Assembly (NCBI GenBank): GCA_021234155.1
Contig: JAJEKV010000334.1
Span: 62,001 to 126,000 of the forward strand
From: Isoetes taiwanensis
Taxonomy: Eukaryota > Streptophyta > Lycopodiopsida > Isoetales > Isoetaceae
Direction of reading: 5' to 3'
DNA length: 64,000 nucleotides
A program made the translations under genes and the position numbers. The notes beneath the pieces are model-generated. The model worked only from the letters and a program-made list of their open reading frames with translations. It did not search any database and was not told the origin of the DNA. This document shows, one piece after another, positions 1-11,640 of the stretch. Every line of letters starts with the position of its first letter. The first letter of the stretch is position 1.

Positions 1-2400
1 TAAGACATACGATCTTACTATATTTGCCCCTTTTGTATATCTTACTTGTTATATAATAATACGATGCCTGTCCTTATGCCTTAGCAAAAAATGATGCTGT
101 ATTCTATGACGATGTGCTGTCTACTCTGTAAGAATAACGATTTTATTAAAGCAAATAGCACAGCAGCGCCATTTGCAATGTGAATATATTGCAGCAGACT
201 GCGCGGCCGCGCTATTTGCTTGCTTTTTTCCGTGTATTTCCTTATGATTCATTTCAAATGCAGCGATTTTCTTGCTTTTTTTTTGCCATTTTTATTTAAA
301 TGGCGCAACCTGGTTGTTGCGCCCGTCGATTTCCGCCCCATTTCGTGTCAAATAGAGCGGTTTTCATGCTAATCCTTGTGCATTTTTAAGTAAATAGCGC
401 AGATTTGATTGCTGAATATGTGAAAAAACAAGGAACAATTTCATTTCGAGCGAAAATGGAATCACGAAATTTCCAACTTTAATGAAACTGTGCTTTTTTC
501 CGCAATAATTTAATTTATATCTAATGCTCACTTGGGCCTCAAGAGGCCATGGAGCACATGAAACCAAGACACGTGTCCCTCTCGTCCAAGACACATAATA
601 TTGAAACCAAGACACGTGTCCCTCTCGTCTAATTAGTAAGGAAGAAAATAAATTAGAATAGAAAATCCAAAAGACTTATAATAGGAAGGATTAATGTGGT
701 TACTGATGACATATACAACATTAGAAATAATACTAGTAAATGGGTGCCCAGTGTTGCGTGCATAAGTAGGGGCATGTGTGTTTTTTAGGTCTTCAATGCA
801 ACATTGATTCTTTGGAGAAGTTGGTATCATTTATGGCTGAAGATAAGATTATGTCAAAGTAATTTTGTCCAACTTGCCTAGAGAAATCAAAAGGCTCATG
901 CATTCAAGACATCCACCTTGAATCAACGAAAATCCACTTCGATTATATCTTCTATTTGAACATGATTGAGATCATTATCCATTGGCGAGATGTCTAATAG
1001 AAGTTCAACTCTTTGCTCATAATCATATGTAACCCTATGTCTATCAATGCTTGCAACAAAAAAATGTTAGCCATATGCCCACATGGATGTGCCTGCAATG
1101 CATTTTCAGTATAATGGTTTGCGCAACTCTAAATTGTATGCTTCATCTTCAATTTCATTATTGTTCTCCTGAGCTTCAAATGCAACATCAATGCTTTGAG
1201 TTTCATTCGTTGGAAATAAGTGGTTAATAACTTCGACTAAACCAAGCTCGAGATAACATCCCCATCCAATGATTGGTCTCTTACTATAACTAGGATAGGG
1301 GGCGGCTGATAGTAAAGAAGTGTCAAATATTATCAATCTACTGCCAGCGCATCAACAATATAAAAACATTGGTTGCACTATGCTCATAATGGCAAGACAC
1401 TTCAAGGTAAAACTAAATACACTCGTAAAAAATATATACTCACAAGTCCAAAAAAAAAACTTACATTGTATTCAAACTTACCTTCTTAAGAGTCTTATTT
1501 GTTGTGAGGAGCACGACAGAAGTAGATGACAAAATGAAAGATGAATTCTCATAAAGGCTGGATTTAGTATTGTTCATTGAGGGCCTCGTGTGAAGGCTTA
1601 TGGTATTTGTGATGCTAAGGATATCTTGGGTGCCATTTTTTTTTTATCAAAAAAGGGTTTAGGCGGTAGCATGGATTCCAGACTTGGGATGCATGGACTT
1701 AGGCCCATTTGAGAAGGCTTGGATACATATGATGCCAAATGTAAGGCTGAACGATGCCCTTTCATGTATTACAAAGTCATTTTTTAGTTCTTCTCTATCA
1801 CATCTGTCCTTCGCAGCACCATGGCCTTTGCAAGAAAGGAGAGCTCAGTTGGGATCTTCTTGAGCAGCAAATCAAAGCACTTAAAGGTGAATTCTAAGCC
1901 ACGTGGAACCTCAGAAGCTGTGGAGATTAGTAATGTTCAAGAGTTCTCTTAACTCAACATGGAACTCACAGCAAATCGAAATGAAGTAGGTCAAGTGTTG
2001 CTCCAAAGCTGTGGAAAAAGGGAGGCCAAATATTGTTTGATCCAAGATTCAAGTTATGTTAGATGTTCAAGATGAATCAGCCAAAATTCAACTAAGGACT
2101 TCGACATGAAAACAAAACGTCATGCACTCATCCGTCATCCAGCCAATCGCCATCTCCATGAGCTCACACAAACAATCCTAACTTTTACTTGCACTTCGGA
2201 TTCAATTCTAATTCTGCACTTTTTGGCCTATTTGCTACTAACAGAAAATGTTATCCTTTTGTTACTAACAGAAAAAAGCTGAAATCTTGTTCCAACAGCC
2301 AAGGCAGTCTCGGCACCTATAACCTTCGTGATATTCTATGATATGATTTATAATGTCATGATTATCAAGCATTTGCATTCATACATATCTATTTCAGCAT
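1..2400. other. Non-coding flank, no gene recognised
   Basis: I see no coding region here that reads like a protein family. The stretch is AT-rich with scattered short open frames lacking any codon or motif signal. It contains a small hairpin at about 303-327 (GGCGCAAC opposite GTTGCGCC) and the 43-bp-period direct repeat listed separately. Nothing marks a promoter or an RNA gene. Confidence 0.6.
560..629. repeat. Two-copy direct repeat, 43-bp period
   Basis: A 27-bp word beginning GAAACCAAGACACGTGTCCC starts at 560 and again at 603 with no mismatch over its length. It contains an ACGTGT core (G-box-like), but no gene starts nearby, so a regulatory role is not supported. Confidence 0.8.
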
Positions 2401-2403
2401 ATC

Positions 2404-2530
2404 TCTACTCCTATTTTTTGCAGTATGGGCATAAACTGAAGAATGTCCCATATAGATAGGAGAATCTTTTGGCTTACCTGTTGAGTAATAAGGTCCCATT
2501 TGGAAAAATGCATCTCCCTTTACTACTTCA
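2404..2530. repeat. Long direct repeat, copy 1 (flanks GC-rich block)
   Basis: This segment shares a recognisable order of words with 4262-4390: TATGGGCATAAACT, then CATAT-GATAGGAGAA, then CTTTTGG-TTAC, then CTTCAT-AAAA near the end. The copies are diverged and lie about 1.86 kb apart in the same orientation, enclosing the GC-rich block at 2760-4220. They could be old LTRs of a small element or a tandem duplication; no TG...CA ends could be fixed. Confidence 0.65.
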
Positions 2531-2759
2531 TGAAAAATGCCTCTCGTTTCGGGCAATGTAATGCATGGACCTTATGTTGCTACACTATCGCGAATCAAAG
2601 CAAGTCAATGCAACTTCCTATGTATGTAGCTTTCAGAAATGCCTGGTTAACTAATTTTTGGAGTCTTTTATGTACAAAAGTTGCTTTGTTCCATGGAGGC
2701 ATCTGACATGACCGTTTCTAGTCAGCCCACTTTATTGCTCCCTAAACGGTTCAGAAATC

Positions 2760-4220
2760 AATCGGGCCCGCTTTAACCCCAAAAATTACCGATCTAACCC
2801 GGGCCGGATCCACCTAAGCTTAACCCGCTGACGACGGATGGCGATCTGGGCGAACCCGCCAAGGTGGTATTCCTACGGGTTCGCTTTGGGAGAACCCAAA
2901 CCCGGTCAGCCGCCGTGTGGCGTGCATGGCGTTATCGCATGGCGGGAGCTTCACCGGTTCGCTTGGGCTTAACCCACCCAGTGGAGGCGCAAGATGTGCC
3001 CGTCCGGGTCGGACCGGATAGCGCGACACCGTGTTCCTCCGGGCATCTTGCAATTTGCACAAATGGGACTCTCTTTGATCAATTTTGGACAACAACCATA
3101 CCTCCTAATTGTCGCAAAAAGCATGTTCTTTGTCGAAATTCTTCCAATTTGGCTCGAGATATACTCCAACTCTTCCTCCTCTCGCTAGAAGGATCCGGGC
3201 ATGTCTAAGCCCTCGGTTTTGCATAAATTGGAGGCCTATTTTCATCCTCAATTTTGCTGCCAGATCCCCAATTTTCATTCATATCCAGGAGGAACTAATC
3301 CCCGCACGTTTCATGAGCTGGGTCTTTTTTGATTCCTCTTGATTCCATGCTATTCCCACGCACGAGAAAATTCTTGTGCGGATCGATCTCACTGCAAATT
3401 TTACGTAAGTGATCTATTATGTGCTCGTTCTCCGGATTAAACCCTTCATCTTGATCTCCAAAGGGATCCCTTCTGCTGGAGGATCCTCGCAGAGCTCATT
3501 CTTGAAAGGGACGATCTAGCAGAGCTAAAATTTGTAGAATTACATTGTCAAGCTCGAACAAATCCAGTTTGGAATCGTTGTCGCAATCTTCGTCAAATGA
3601 TGTTGCACGGGCTTAAATTGGAGTTCGTATCCTCTTTTTTCAAATTGGGCAGCAGAATATGAAAATTTGTGGCTGAAATCCACCGACCCAAATGCATTTC
3701 GTAAGAAACCGCACTGTTTGCCGGCGGCCGCTAAATTAGGGTTCATATCCTGCTTTTTTCAAACGGGGGAAACAAAGAAAGGGGATTTGAGGCCTAAATC
3801 CCCGACCCAAATGCGAGAAGAGGTAGAAGTCATCTTTGAGCGCAAATTTATGGTTAGGATCCTCGCTTTCAAATTGGAAGCGGCGGGGGTATGAAGATTT
3901 ATGCCCTAAATTGGCGGACCCAAATTGGCACTCGCTCTTCGTCGCCAACCCGACTTTACCATCGTGCTAATGGGCCCCGCCATCGTGGGGTTCGCTGGCT
4001 TAACCCGGCAGGGCCTTGCCACACACGTATGGCAAACCGGGGTTTGGGTTCGCTTGGGCGAACCCGGTAGCTGATGCCACGCAGGTCCTGCCCCCGCCCG
4101 CTCCCGCCGGGGAGTGTGAGTTTACGCTGGCGAATCCGGTGGGTTCGCCTAGGCGAATTTTTAGGGTTCGCTTGGGCGAACCCGGTTGGACGATGGAGTT
4201 AGTTTCGGGAGCCATTTGAA
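2760..4220. repeat. GC-rich hairpin-repeat block
   Basis: Base composition changes sharply from the AT-rich flanks. The block repeats a palindromic word, GGGTTCGC-TTGG-GCGAACCC, perfectly at 4046-4065 and 4164-4183. Degenerate versions occur at 2877-2897, 2956-2980, 3990-4010 and 4141-4159. The open frames in the block are by-products of the repeats and GC content and resemble no protein. It is bounded by diverged direct repeats, so it may be the body of an undescribed non-coding element. Confidence 0.6.
3614..3960. repeat. Three degenerate tandem units, ~117 bp
   Basis: Units start near 3614, 3731 and 3848. Each carries, in order, a TTCxTATCCT or AGGATCCTC word, a T-run followed by CAAATTGG or CAAACGGG, and a CCGACCCAAAT or GGACCCAAAT word. 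Divergence is considerable, so this is an old tandem array inside the GC-rich block. Confidence 0.6.
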
Positions 4221-4261
4221 GCACCGGTTTCTAGCTGCTTCAAGTTCCTGTTTCAACATAA

Positions 4262-4390
4262 GTATCTATGCTCTATTTTTCCATAGTATGGGCATAAACT
4301 AAAAGGTATGCCATATGGATAGGAGAAACTTTTGGTTTACTTACTGATTAACATGGGCGCGTATGGCAAATGCTTTTCTCTTAGTGCTTC
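4262..4390. repeat. Long direct repeat, copy 2
   Basis: This is the partner of 2404-2530 in the same orientation, with the shared words TATGGGCATAAACT and GATAGGAGAA followed by CTTTTGGTTTAC. It lies just after the last perfect hairpin of the GC-rich block. Confidence 0.65.
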
Positions 4391-4512
4391 ATAAAAACCA
4401 AGAATACACTAAATGGAAATCACAAAAGTTTTCTAGTTAGTATATATACAAGGGTAAAGGAAGCAAAATGAAGCTCGGAGCTTAAACCTGTAATTTTGCA
4501 AGACAGAAGCTT

Positions 4513-4598
4513 CACATTCCACAATGCTAGATGGATGGCCATAAATGGTTTGCAGCACAAAAAAATTTCACATTCTACAATGCTAGATAGATGGCCAT
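4513..4598. repeat. Two-copy 30-bp repeat, 56-bp period
   Basis: The word CACATTC-ACAATGCTAGAT-GATGGCCAT occurs at 4513-4542 and 4569-4598 with two substitutions. Confidence 0.8.
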
Positions 4599-4773
4599 GT
4601 ATATGCATTTGAAACTGAGACTGAGGTGTGGTTGTATATGCCATAAAGGATAGGTTCAATACTCAATACGTTTTATACTCAATACGTATTATTCAAATGA
4701 TACGCCACAAATTTGAAGTATAATATGTCAAAAATATGGCAAAAAAAATTTCCGGCATCGAAAACTTTTCCTG

Positions 4774-5045
4774 TTGTTTCGCTTACACGAAATATGGGTT
4801 TTGCTTATGCAAATTCTTTTTCTTTTCTTTTTTTTTTTTTTAACTTTTCGCGTAAGCGAAATTGATATTTTGCTTATGCAAAAATTATTATTATTATTAT
4901 TATTTTTTTTTTTCAGTTTGAATAGTCGCTTTCGCTTTACGCGAAACTATTTTCGCGTAGTTTAAATAGCTATTTCGCCACGCACAAATTATTGTTATTT
5001 TTGTTTCCTTTTTTTTTTTTTTGCTTCATTTATGTGAAATTTTTT
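4774..5045. repeat. Palindromic TTTTGCTTATGCAAAA / CGCGTAAGCGAAA cluster
   Basis: Short near-palindromes built from GCTTATGC, CGCGTAAGCG and TTACGCGAAA recur every 40-60 bp, separated by poly-T runs. The same vocabulary reappears at 49255-49500. No coding function is apparent. Confidence 0.5.
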
Positions 5046-5188
5046 TTTCCGGCCGGCGAGGGAAAATTAGGAAAAATATGTTTTTTACTCTAAAATACGT
5101 ATTTTTTTACTTTATACGTCCAAAAATTTTTATACATAGAGAACATATCCCTGTATGCCATTGTATATGTATTTGTGTATATAATCCA

Positions 5189-5390
5189 AGGGGGATTCAC
5201 TCATGTATAAGGGGGATATGCCATCTGCGTGCATGGGGTGGCAAAAAACCCCCTGTATATGGATCTTTAAAAGCAAATTTTGACCCCTTTCGAATAAAAA
5301 TTACCTAGGATAGTGCAAATAATACCAGAAAAAGGACCCGCTTCCCGTGCATGCAGATGGGTTATACGCCCAAAACTGTAAACCCCCCTT
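5189..5390. repeat. Inverted-repeat element related to 6704 and 63925
   Basis: The plus-strand arm (5189-5262) reads GGGGGATTCAC, then GGGGGATATGCCATCTGCGTG, then a run of A and CCCCC. A related arm in the opposite orientation covers about 5330-5390 (CCCGTGCATGCAGATGG). Similar arms occur at 6704-6780 (plus) and 63925-63998 (minus). This behaves like the terminal region of a dispersed non-coding element, possibly a MITE; its target duplication is not resolved. Confidence 0.45.
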
Positions 5391-5520
5391 GATATAATCC
5401 AGGACTCCATCCACCTTTTTTGCCTTAGATGGAGGTGTGGTTGGGTGAACATATACTGAGACTTTGGCTGTTAATTTGTATAGTATCTCCAGATCTTTAG
5501 AGCCCTGACTGCTGCTAAAA
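5301..5520 (-). pseudogene. Possible copia-type pol scrap
   Basis: On the minus strand a short open frame reads D-x-x-x-LYKLTAKVSVYVHPTTPP followed by an AKKV...YIKGG-LQF block. That spacing resembles the region between the reverse transcriptase and RNase H of Ty1/copia polyproteins (VSRFM...P...A-KR-L-YLKGT-x-x-F). No catalytic motif is included and no flanking pol sequence was recognised, so this is a weak call for a decayed fragment. Confidence 0.3.
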
Positions 5521-7290
5521 GCTCTTCCATTCTTGCATGAATAATATGGTATAGAACTTATATGTGGACTTGATAATTCCACAAATCTTCTACGGCATGT
5601 AGATTTTCTCAAAGAGCATATCACACGCTTAAGGCAAGTGAACATCTCGATGTTTAAAAGGATCCAATTAGTGCGTGGCAATCCCGTTAGTGCACGTAAT
5701 ATCTATTTCTAATCCGTTAAATCTGAGTTATATACTACAATGTGCAAACTAAAAGTTGCTCAACTTATGTCCAACAACGTTAGGCACCATTACTAGTAAG
5801 GAATAAAAGCCTAGGCCATTTTTTAAAAACTGGCTCAAGAAAAGTGAAATATATAATCCAGAGAAGTTGTAGAGTTGCTCAAAATTTTCAATGGCTTGAG
5901 TGGGATTTTCATGTGGCATTTTTCTGAATATAGATTATCATGTGGAATTTCGCAAAGGAACTAAGAAACAAAGAAAGAAATGAAAACAAGAGGAATGTCA
6001 AAGTTGAGGATCCCTTGATACAAGATTACCAAGATAACAAGAATCTCGCTATACATAGAGATCTGAAACAAGAGGAAAATACTAAGTCTTTTCTAGCTTC
6101 TAAGTTTAAGCTTCTGATATATATAGTGCAATAGCCTTGGGCCCATGATGGCAAACTGCCAGTAGGTGAAGCGGCTACCTACTCTCTGAAATCTCTGCTG
6201 AAGAAGCTGAGTAGTTGACCTAATCTATGGTGGTTGGACGGCTTCGAGTAGGATGATGTCGAAAAAGTCTTGGCTCGTCTGAGCAAAATAAACATGCTAC
6301 AACCATTACAACTCAAAAGAGAAAAGGTCACGCGGCTGAGGCAGTGAGTCGTGAAACTATAATGCCTTGAAGGCTATGTATGGAGGACTCATGCCAAAGG
6401 GCCATGACGTCCTCACGCTAAGATATCCCTTTGTCATTTTGTACCTACTGCTGGAGACTTTGTGGCAAAGACAGATCCTGTTGTAATCCGCGAGGCTCCT
6501 TCCAATATTTTAGAAATAGTTCGGTGAGTTTGAGCACAGGACTAACACTCCCTCCACCAAAGGCCACTGTCCTTCCAAAAGACAAAATTATATCCTGCCA
6601 CTTTGTGACTGGAGAGGAAGGCAGGCAAGACTTCTTTGGGAGGAAAAGCTTCAACACAACTGGCTTGTTCAAAACAACTACGAGATCGGCCACCATCATA
6701 TCCTGGGGGATTCATCTTTATCACATGAGCATATGTCACCTGCGTGCTTAAGATGAGAAGAAACACCCCTATATACGTATGCAAAGTGCGGGAAAAACAC
6801 CCCTTCCGTGGAGAAAAATACAGTAGAATGTTAGTAAGAGAGGGATTTAAACCCCTAGTATAAGTACGAAGACATTGAGAAAAAAACCCCTTCTGCACAC
6901 TCACTAGGTTTATATGGGGTCTTCCGTGTGCATCCCCCGGGCATCATATATCCAGTTCAATTGTGGTAACAACTGCAGTAGGAGTTGAATTGGAGTAGCA
7001 TCAATAAGCAAACCTGAATTAATCATTTCTTTGAATGCTTGGTGAACTAAAAAAGCTTTTGCGTTTGCTAGAGCCTGCAAAGCCAATTGCACCCTGCTGG
7101 TCTTTCATTGGGAATCAGCTCCTTGGTGGCCAGCCCTACACGATGATGCTGGAGAATGGGATTCGAAGATTGTAGACCACTTGTATTTTTCTGCCGGTGG
7201 TAAAAGTCTTGTACCTAGTACATCCTCTAAGTTGCCACTTCGAAAGCTGACAAGTCCTATTATTGCGCTACGAATTATAAATACTAATTA
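5410..7290. other. Non-coding stretch between repeats and recombinase
   Basis: No gene is recognised. The stretch includes one copy of the dispersed terminal-repeat family at 6704-6780. A CTTGCAG acceptor-like site at 7305-7311, just before the recombinase frame, may be the 3' end of an intron. Confidence 0.5.
6704..6780 (+). repeat. Dispersed terminal-repeat copy
   Basis: The order GGGGGATTCATC, CATATGTCACCTGCGTGC, AAACACCCC, TATATACGTAT matches 5189-5262 and, in reverse complement, 63925-63998. Confidence 0.5.
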
Positions 7291-7295
7291 GGTGA

Positions 7296-8167
7296 GTTTG
7301 CGTTCTTGCAGATGTTTTTTCTCCAGAGTTTTGGCTAACGTTGAATGGTGACGATGAGTTGCTTAAGTTGAAGAGTTGTTTTCAAATTTTTTTGGTGTCT
7401 TTTAGATCTGAAAGTACTTTGAGCGGTTATCAGCATGCTTGGAACCTTTTTAAGAATTGGTGCAAGTCTAAGGACCTGGTTTTCCTACTTGCGAAGTCTT
7501 CCACTGTTTGCCTTTTCCTCACATTGCTGCTCACTTCCTTTTCTATTCCATTAGCTCGTGTCAGCACGACCATTGCTGTTGTTGTTTTTCATCACCTTCT
7601 TGTTGGTTACTCAAAGCCTACAGATCATCCTCTAGTTGGCCTTGTTGGAGATGTGGCTAAGAGATTGTCTACTCCTTCACTTAAAAAGAAACAACCCATT
7701 CTTCCCCATATGATCCGCAAGCTTTTTGAACAATTTGCTTCTCCTTCAGCTTCTCTTTTGGACGTTATGAGATGTACAGCTATTGTTATTGCCTTTGTTG
7801 CCTTCATGCGCAGTAAGGAGCTGCTATCCTTGCTTTGGAATGAGATTTTGATTTTGGATATCCATGCTAGCCTTTTTATTCGTTCCTCAAAGACAGATCA
7901 GTTGGGTGTTGGTGCTTGGGTCTCTATTGCCCGCCTCTCTAGTTCTTATTGCCCCGTTGGCCTTTTGGAAAGACTGTTGAAGTTGGGGAATTATGCCGAA
8001 GTGGATGACGTGGCTGGTGGCCATTTGAATAGGGGCATACGTGTGACACATCATGGTTGTTTTTTGAGGAGAAGGTTTGTTTCATATTCCACTCTGAGAA
8101 CTTCGTTCAAGCTTTGCCTTGCTACCATTGGTGAAGATGAAAGTGCCTTTGGTACCCATTCAGCAAG
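7296..8167 (+). pseudogene. Tyrosine recombinase, 5' part (split by a LINE)
   Basis: The frame opens after a TGA at 7293-7295 and has no convincing ATG start; a CTTGCAG acceptor-like site lies at 7305-7311. The protein begins with a core-binding-like segment (STLSGYQHAWNLFKNWC). It continues through the first catalytic arginine box (AFVAFMRSKELLSLLW, R about residue 155) to the HxxR box (FGTHSARRG), where it is cut off by inserted DNA. The missing end, with the third catalytic box, resumes at 13,404. This layout matches the XerD-like recombinases carried by Crypton or DIRS/Ngaro-type elements. No RT/RNase H of a DIRS element was seen upstream, so a Crypton-like element is slightly favoured. 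Known role of the family: strand exchange via a tyrosine nucleophile during element integration. Confidence 0.75.
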
Positions 8168-8171
8168 GAGA

Positions 8172-8335
8172 GGAAGGAAGGAAGGAAAGAAGGAAGGTAC
8201 TTTTATCGTCCACGGAGACCAATCGGTCTATGGGACCCAATACAAAAACGCAGCAAGTGGATTACTGCCCGGATTAAAAACCCCGCCCGAAGGGTTTTCG
8301 AGAGGAAAAACCGGGCAAAGAATCAGCCTGGCGAC
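8172..8335 (-). repeat. LINE 3'-end module A with CTTCC-type tail
   Basis: Read on the minus strand, this contains a stem region (GGTTTTTCCT-CGAAAACCC followed by GGGCGGGGTTTTTAATCC), then GGGTCCCATAGACC, GGTCTCCGTGGACGATAAAA and a CTTCC/TTTCC repeat tail. The same module appears at 16,615-16,775, at 47,610-47,735 and, in plus orientation and shortened, at about 52,590-52,700. In LINEs such 3' structures are often the RT recognition site; here that is inference. Confidence 0.7.
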
Positions 8336-9405
8336 AAACTAACATATAGAATGCGTAAACACCCAAATATATCATGATCATGCACCGCACAGCTGGTGCC
8401 TAATCGAAAGCAGCGGTGGGGGCAAAGGTGACCTCAAGCAGTCCATTACCTCCTGAATGTACGACCCTGTGGACGCGTCTTCGACGGTGTGTTCATCAGC
8501 CAGATGTAAGGGGCAAGTCCGACCGATTACTAAGGGAAGTATCGGCCCGGATCGTGAGTTGGCAACTCACGGAAAGTGTGAGACTCATCCTCAATGGCAC
8601 CGTTTGTGACAGCAGTGAACTTTGTCTGGCGGGGCTCCCCAATCCACCTGCCGTCACCGATGCAAAGATGGTGGGCGCTTTTGTGCGAATGGAGGCAATG
8701 GTTGCCGCTTTTGGGGCAGGTGGGAGCATAAACAAGAGCGTGGGCCCCGGGCTAACCACGGGGTTGATGTGCTCCTTGTAATGGCCCGTTTTGACCTGCT
8801 CTAGGCGTAGGGGGAGCTTGCCAAGAGCAAAGTCAGGTACTCCACTTGAAAGCTGTCCGCGATGCATTGTCCACCACTGCCTTGTCTGTCCTCACGCCGC
8901 GTTCCATCTGGCGAACCAATCTCTCTTACCCTCCAGCGGGCCCTAAGCATTTGTGGACTCATTGCCAGGTGTAAGCCCAGTCGCGGGGCCGAGCATCACC
9001 CATAGTAACCACTTTTCGAATTAGGCGATGTGTCTATCAAGGGCTGCCCTTTGGGCGGGAAGAATCCGGTTTGCAGTGAGAATCGATAGGGGAAGGTTTC
9101 ACCCCAAGTGGGTGCCAAAATGCCTACAGACCGCTCCAAGTCATTCCATGTCACCAAAGAGGCGGCCCAGGGCCCCAAACCTCGACCCGTCTGAAGAAGG
9201 GCGGGCTCGACCCGGTGCGAACGGATGTATTGATGGCCCCAATCATAGAGCTACGCGGGTGACTTGTTGTTAGATGGCATAAAGCGCTTTCCGGCCTTTG
9301 TCACCCGCAGCGGATAAGACGCCTCCCAGCCAGAGCGAGGAAGGGAACTCCACCCTAGATACTTGTAGGTGGGCGTGGCGCCCACAGTGTCCCCCGATAT
9401 GTGAG

Positions 9406-10160
9406 TCACGGGGAGGCATGGGGTGGCGTGAAGAGGATATGAGAACCACCCCGGGGTCTTGGCAGATTCACGCCGCATGTCTCCAGAGCAGCCAGTAATG
9501 TGTCTAGGGCATCTAGGTGAGATTGATAGCTTCGGGGTGTGGGTGGCCAGGCCAACATCGTCGCATAGATGGTAGGCGGATGACCGGGTGCAAAGTCGTA
9601 TGCCATCCCCATGCTTTCGAAGCGGGGCTCTAACTGATCAATGTAGAGGCCAAAAAGTGTTGGCGAGAGGGGGGCAACCCTGCCGGGACCGATACTCTTG
9701 GTGAATGCTTGGCCCTTCGGCTGCATCCTCGCCAAAACAACTCTCATAGAACCCGATATATGGCATTCGCATGCGGCGGGGAGCCCCGTTGATGCAGTCC
9801 CTAGCCCACGGCTTTTCCTGTGGAACGGTATCAAAAGCCTTCGCGAAGTCCATGTCGATTGCCAGTGTAAAAGATATGGTCAATCGTTGAGGGGGGGGTC
9901 TAAAGCGCACGCGTGTGAGGGGAGCCGCATGACATCTGCCGCCTCGCGCCCCGGTCAACTCTCATCGCCGAATGCCGACCAGCGGTTTGGCAAATCGAAG
10001 CCGACCATGATCGCCCCGCAGAATTGGTCGGACAAAGGTGGGTCGCCCGGCCTTCAGGAATGGGAACAACCCCGCTTGTGGTCCATTGTCGAGGGAGACC
10101 TTCCTCGCATCACTACGTTGAACAGGGTAGTGAGGACCCGCATGTTTGCTACCGCCCATT
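9406..10160 (-). pseudogene. LINE reverse transcriptase, frameshifted
   Basis: Pieces in several minus-strand frames give the RT order. KAG-P lies near 10,050, a segment ending MVGFDLPNRW near 9,970-10,010, FAKAFDTVPQEK near 9,830-9,860, GCPLSPTLFGLYIDQLE near 9,630-9,680, and a YADD-like box near 9,565 with a base missing between Y and DD. Palm residues are therefore present but not in one frame. The nearest relative in this window is the better preserved RT at 30,519-31,274. Confidence 0.7.
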
Positions 10161-10899
10161 TGAGTAACTCGGCCCGCATACCATCGAGGTCGGCCGCCTT
10201 CCCATTAGCCACCGCTTCGGTGCCCTCCTCAACATCCTCCTCCACGAGAACCAATGGGGGCCATCCTTGGGGGTATATAGTGACGCTGCCCCCATGGCGT
10301 CATAGAGCCGCCGCAGCATCGCTCCCACCGCCGTGTGTGATGTCCCCCGAGGGTCGGGGCGGCCTTCAAGCACTCAAGGCCAAAAGGTTCGAGGATGAGT
10401 GTCCGAACAGTCAACATCTCCCCGATGCCCGGCAAGGTACCGCACCTTTGTCTCCTTCGGATGGGCGCTGTAATCGCGGTGGTGGCCTGGCTCGGTACCT
10501 AGATCCAGAATGTGATTCTGAGCTGCCGCTATGCTTTTTTACACTCCGCGATCAAACCATCGGTTTTAGGGATTGTTGTCGACCTCGAAGCGGCGACGCT
10601 GGGGGTCTCCGCTAAAGCACCGGTCCGCCACGATCCCGTAATAAGCGAAGTCACCGGGTCCGGTTCGCCGCTTCTAGTGTGGAGGTCCGCACTACCGAGG
10701 GCGCCCATGAGCATCTCGGCGAGTCCTCCGCTTGCTCATAATCTAGTCTCAACCGAGGGACGGCGAGGGGCGGGTATAGTGGGGGTTCTGTCGCCTACAA
10801 ACCAAGTCCAAATAAAGTGGGAGGTGATCTCAGTCGACCTCCTCATCCCGGACCGTCTGCGGCTCACCCGTAAACGATCGGGACGAGATGCATATCTTG

Positions 10900-11640
10900 G
10901 CGAACTACTGAGCACATAGTCCACCACACTAGACCCTCCCCGATTGTCTTGTTCAGATGTGCACTTTGCGAGAATCGCCACCGCGGATGTGCCATTGCAA
11001 ATTATCAAGTCAAAATACCACATAGCAGAGCAACCGTCCGCAAAGCGAAGTGACTGGCCGTCATCCGATCCTCGTGGCCAGGTTGCTTCAAGGGCGAGCT
11101 GCAGGACATCGTCGCCGAGGGGGTCAAGTCGCATGGGCTGCTCTACTCACGTCCCGGGCATTGAAGTCTCCAAGAAGGACGACCTACCCAACCGGGCTGG
11201 TGCCGATGTATGTCATCATATAGATCGACATAAGGGTCCATCCTATCCGTGACGGGGTGGCTGCGATAGAAGGTGCTTCTGCGTGAGGGAAATAACAGCG
11301 ACAGAAAAAGAGGGTTGCCACGGTATTATGCACACGAACCCACAAGTACCGGTTGTGTCCTGTCCGTCTTCCTCGAGGGTAACCGAATGTGCCAAGGTTG
11401 TCCAGAGTAGCAAGCCACTCCACCATGACCCCCGGCCGTCGCATGTGCATTGAAGACCGAAATGTTGGTAACCCCAGATCGTAGCTCAGGCTCAAAGATG
11501 CTCCCATGTCTCCATGAGAAAGATGAGATCCATATCTCCCGCCACGGAGTTCGACCGTCCCCATTCGCCAAGGGAAGCCTCGACAATTCCATGAGACCAC
11601 CCTGAGGCACAATTCCTATTTGTCGCCGGGGATGGTATGT
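10900..11640 (-). pseudogene. LINE endonuclease domain, frameshifted
   Basis: Minus-strand fragments give the exonuclease-endonuclease-phosphatase fold order. VSWNCRGFPW lies at about 11,580-11,610, LMETWEHL near 11,500, a GGVACYSG segment near 11,410, VLLGDFNARD at about 11,150-11,184 and SVVDYVLSS near 10,920. The Asn of the first motif, the Glu of ETW and the GDFN block are the expected catalytic elements. In LINEs this domain nicks target DNA for primed reverse transcription. Frame breaks make this copy non-functional as read. Confidence 0.7.

Noticed and set aside
2864-3208. Overlapping open frames of 60-115 codons on both strands in the GC-rich block
   Set aside because: They arise because GC-rich palindromic repeats lack stop codons; no family motif, and all frames are open on both strands.
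9698-10615. 305-codon plus-strand open frame
   Set aside because: It is the antisense of the LINE RT region; minus-strand frames carry the RT motifs while this one has none.
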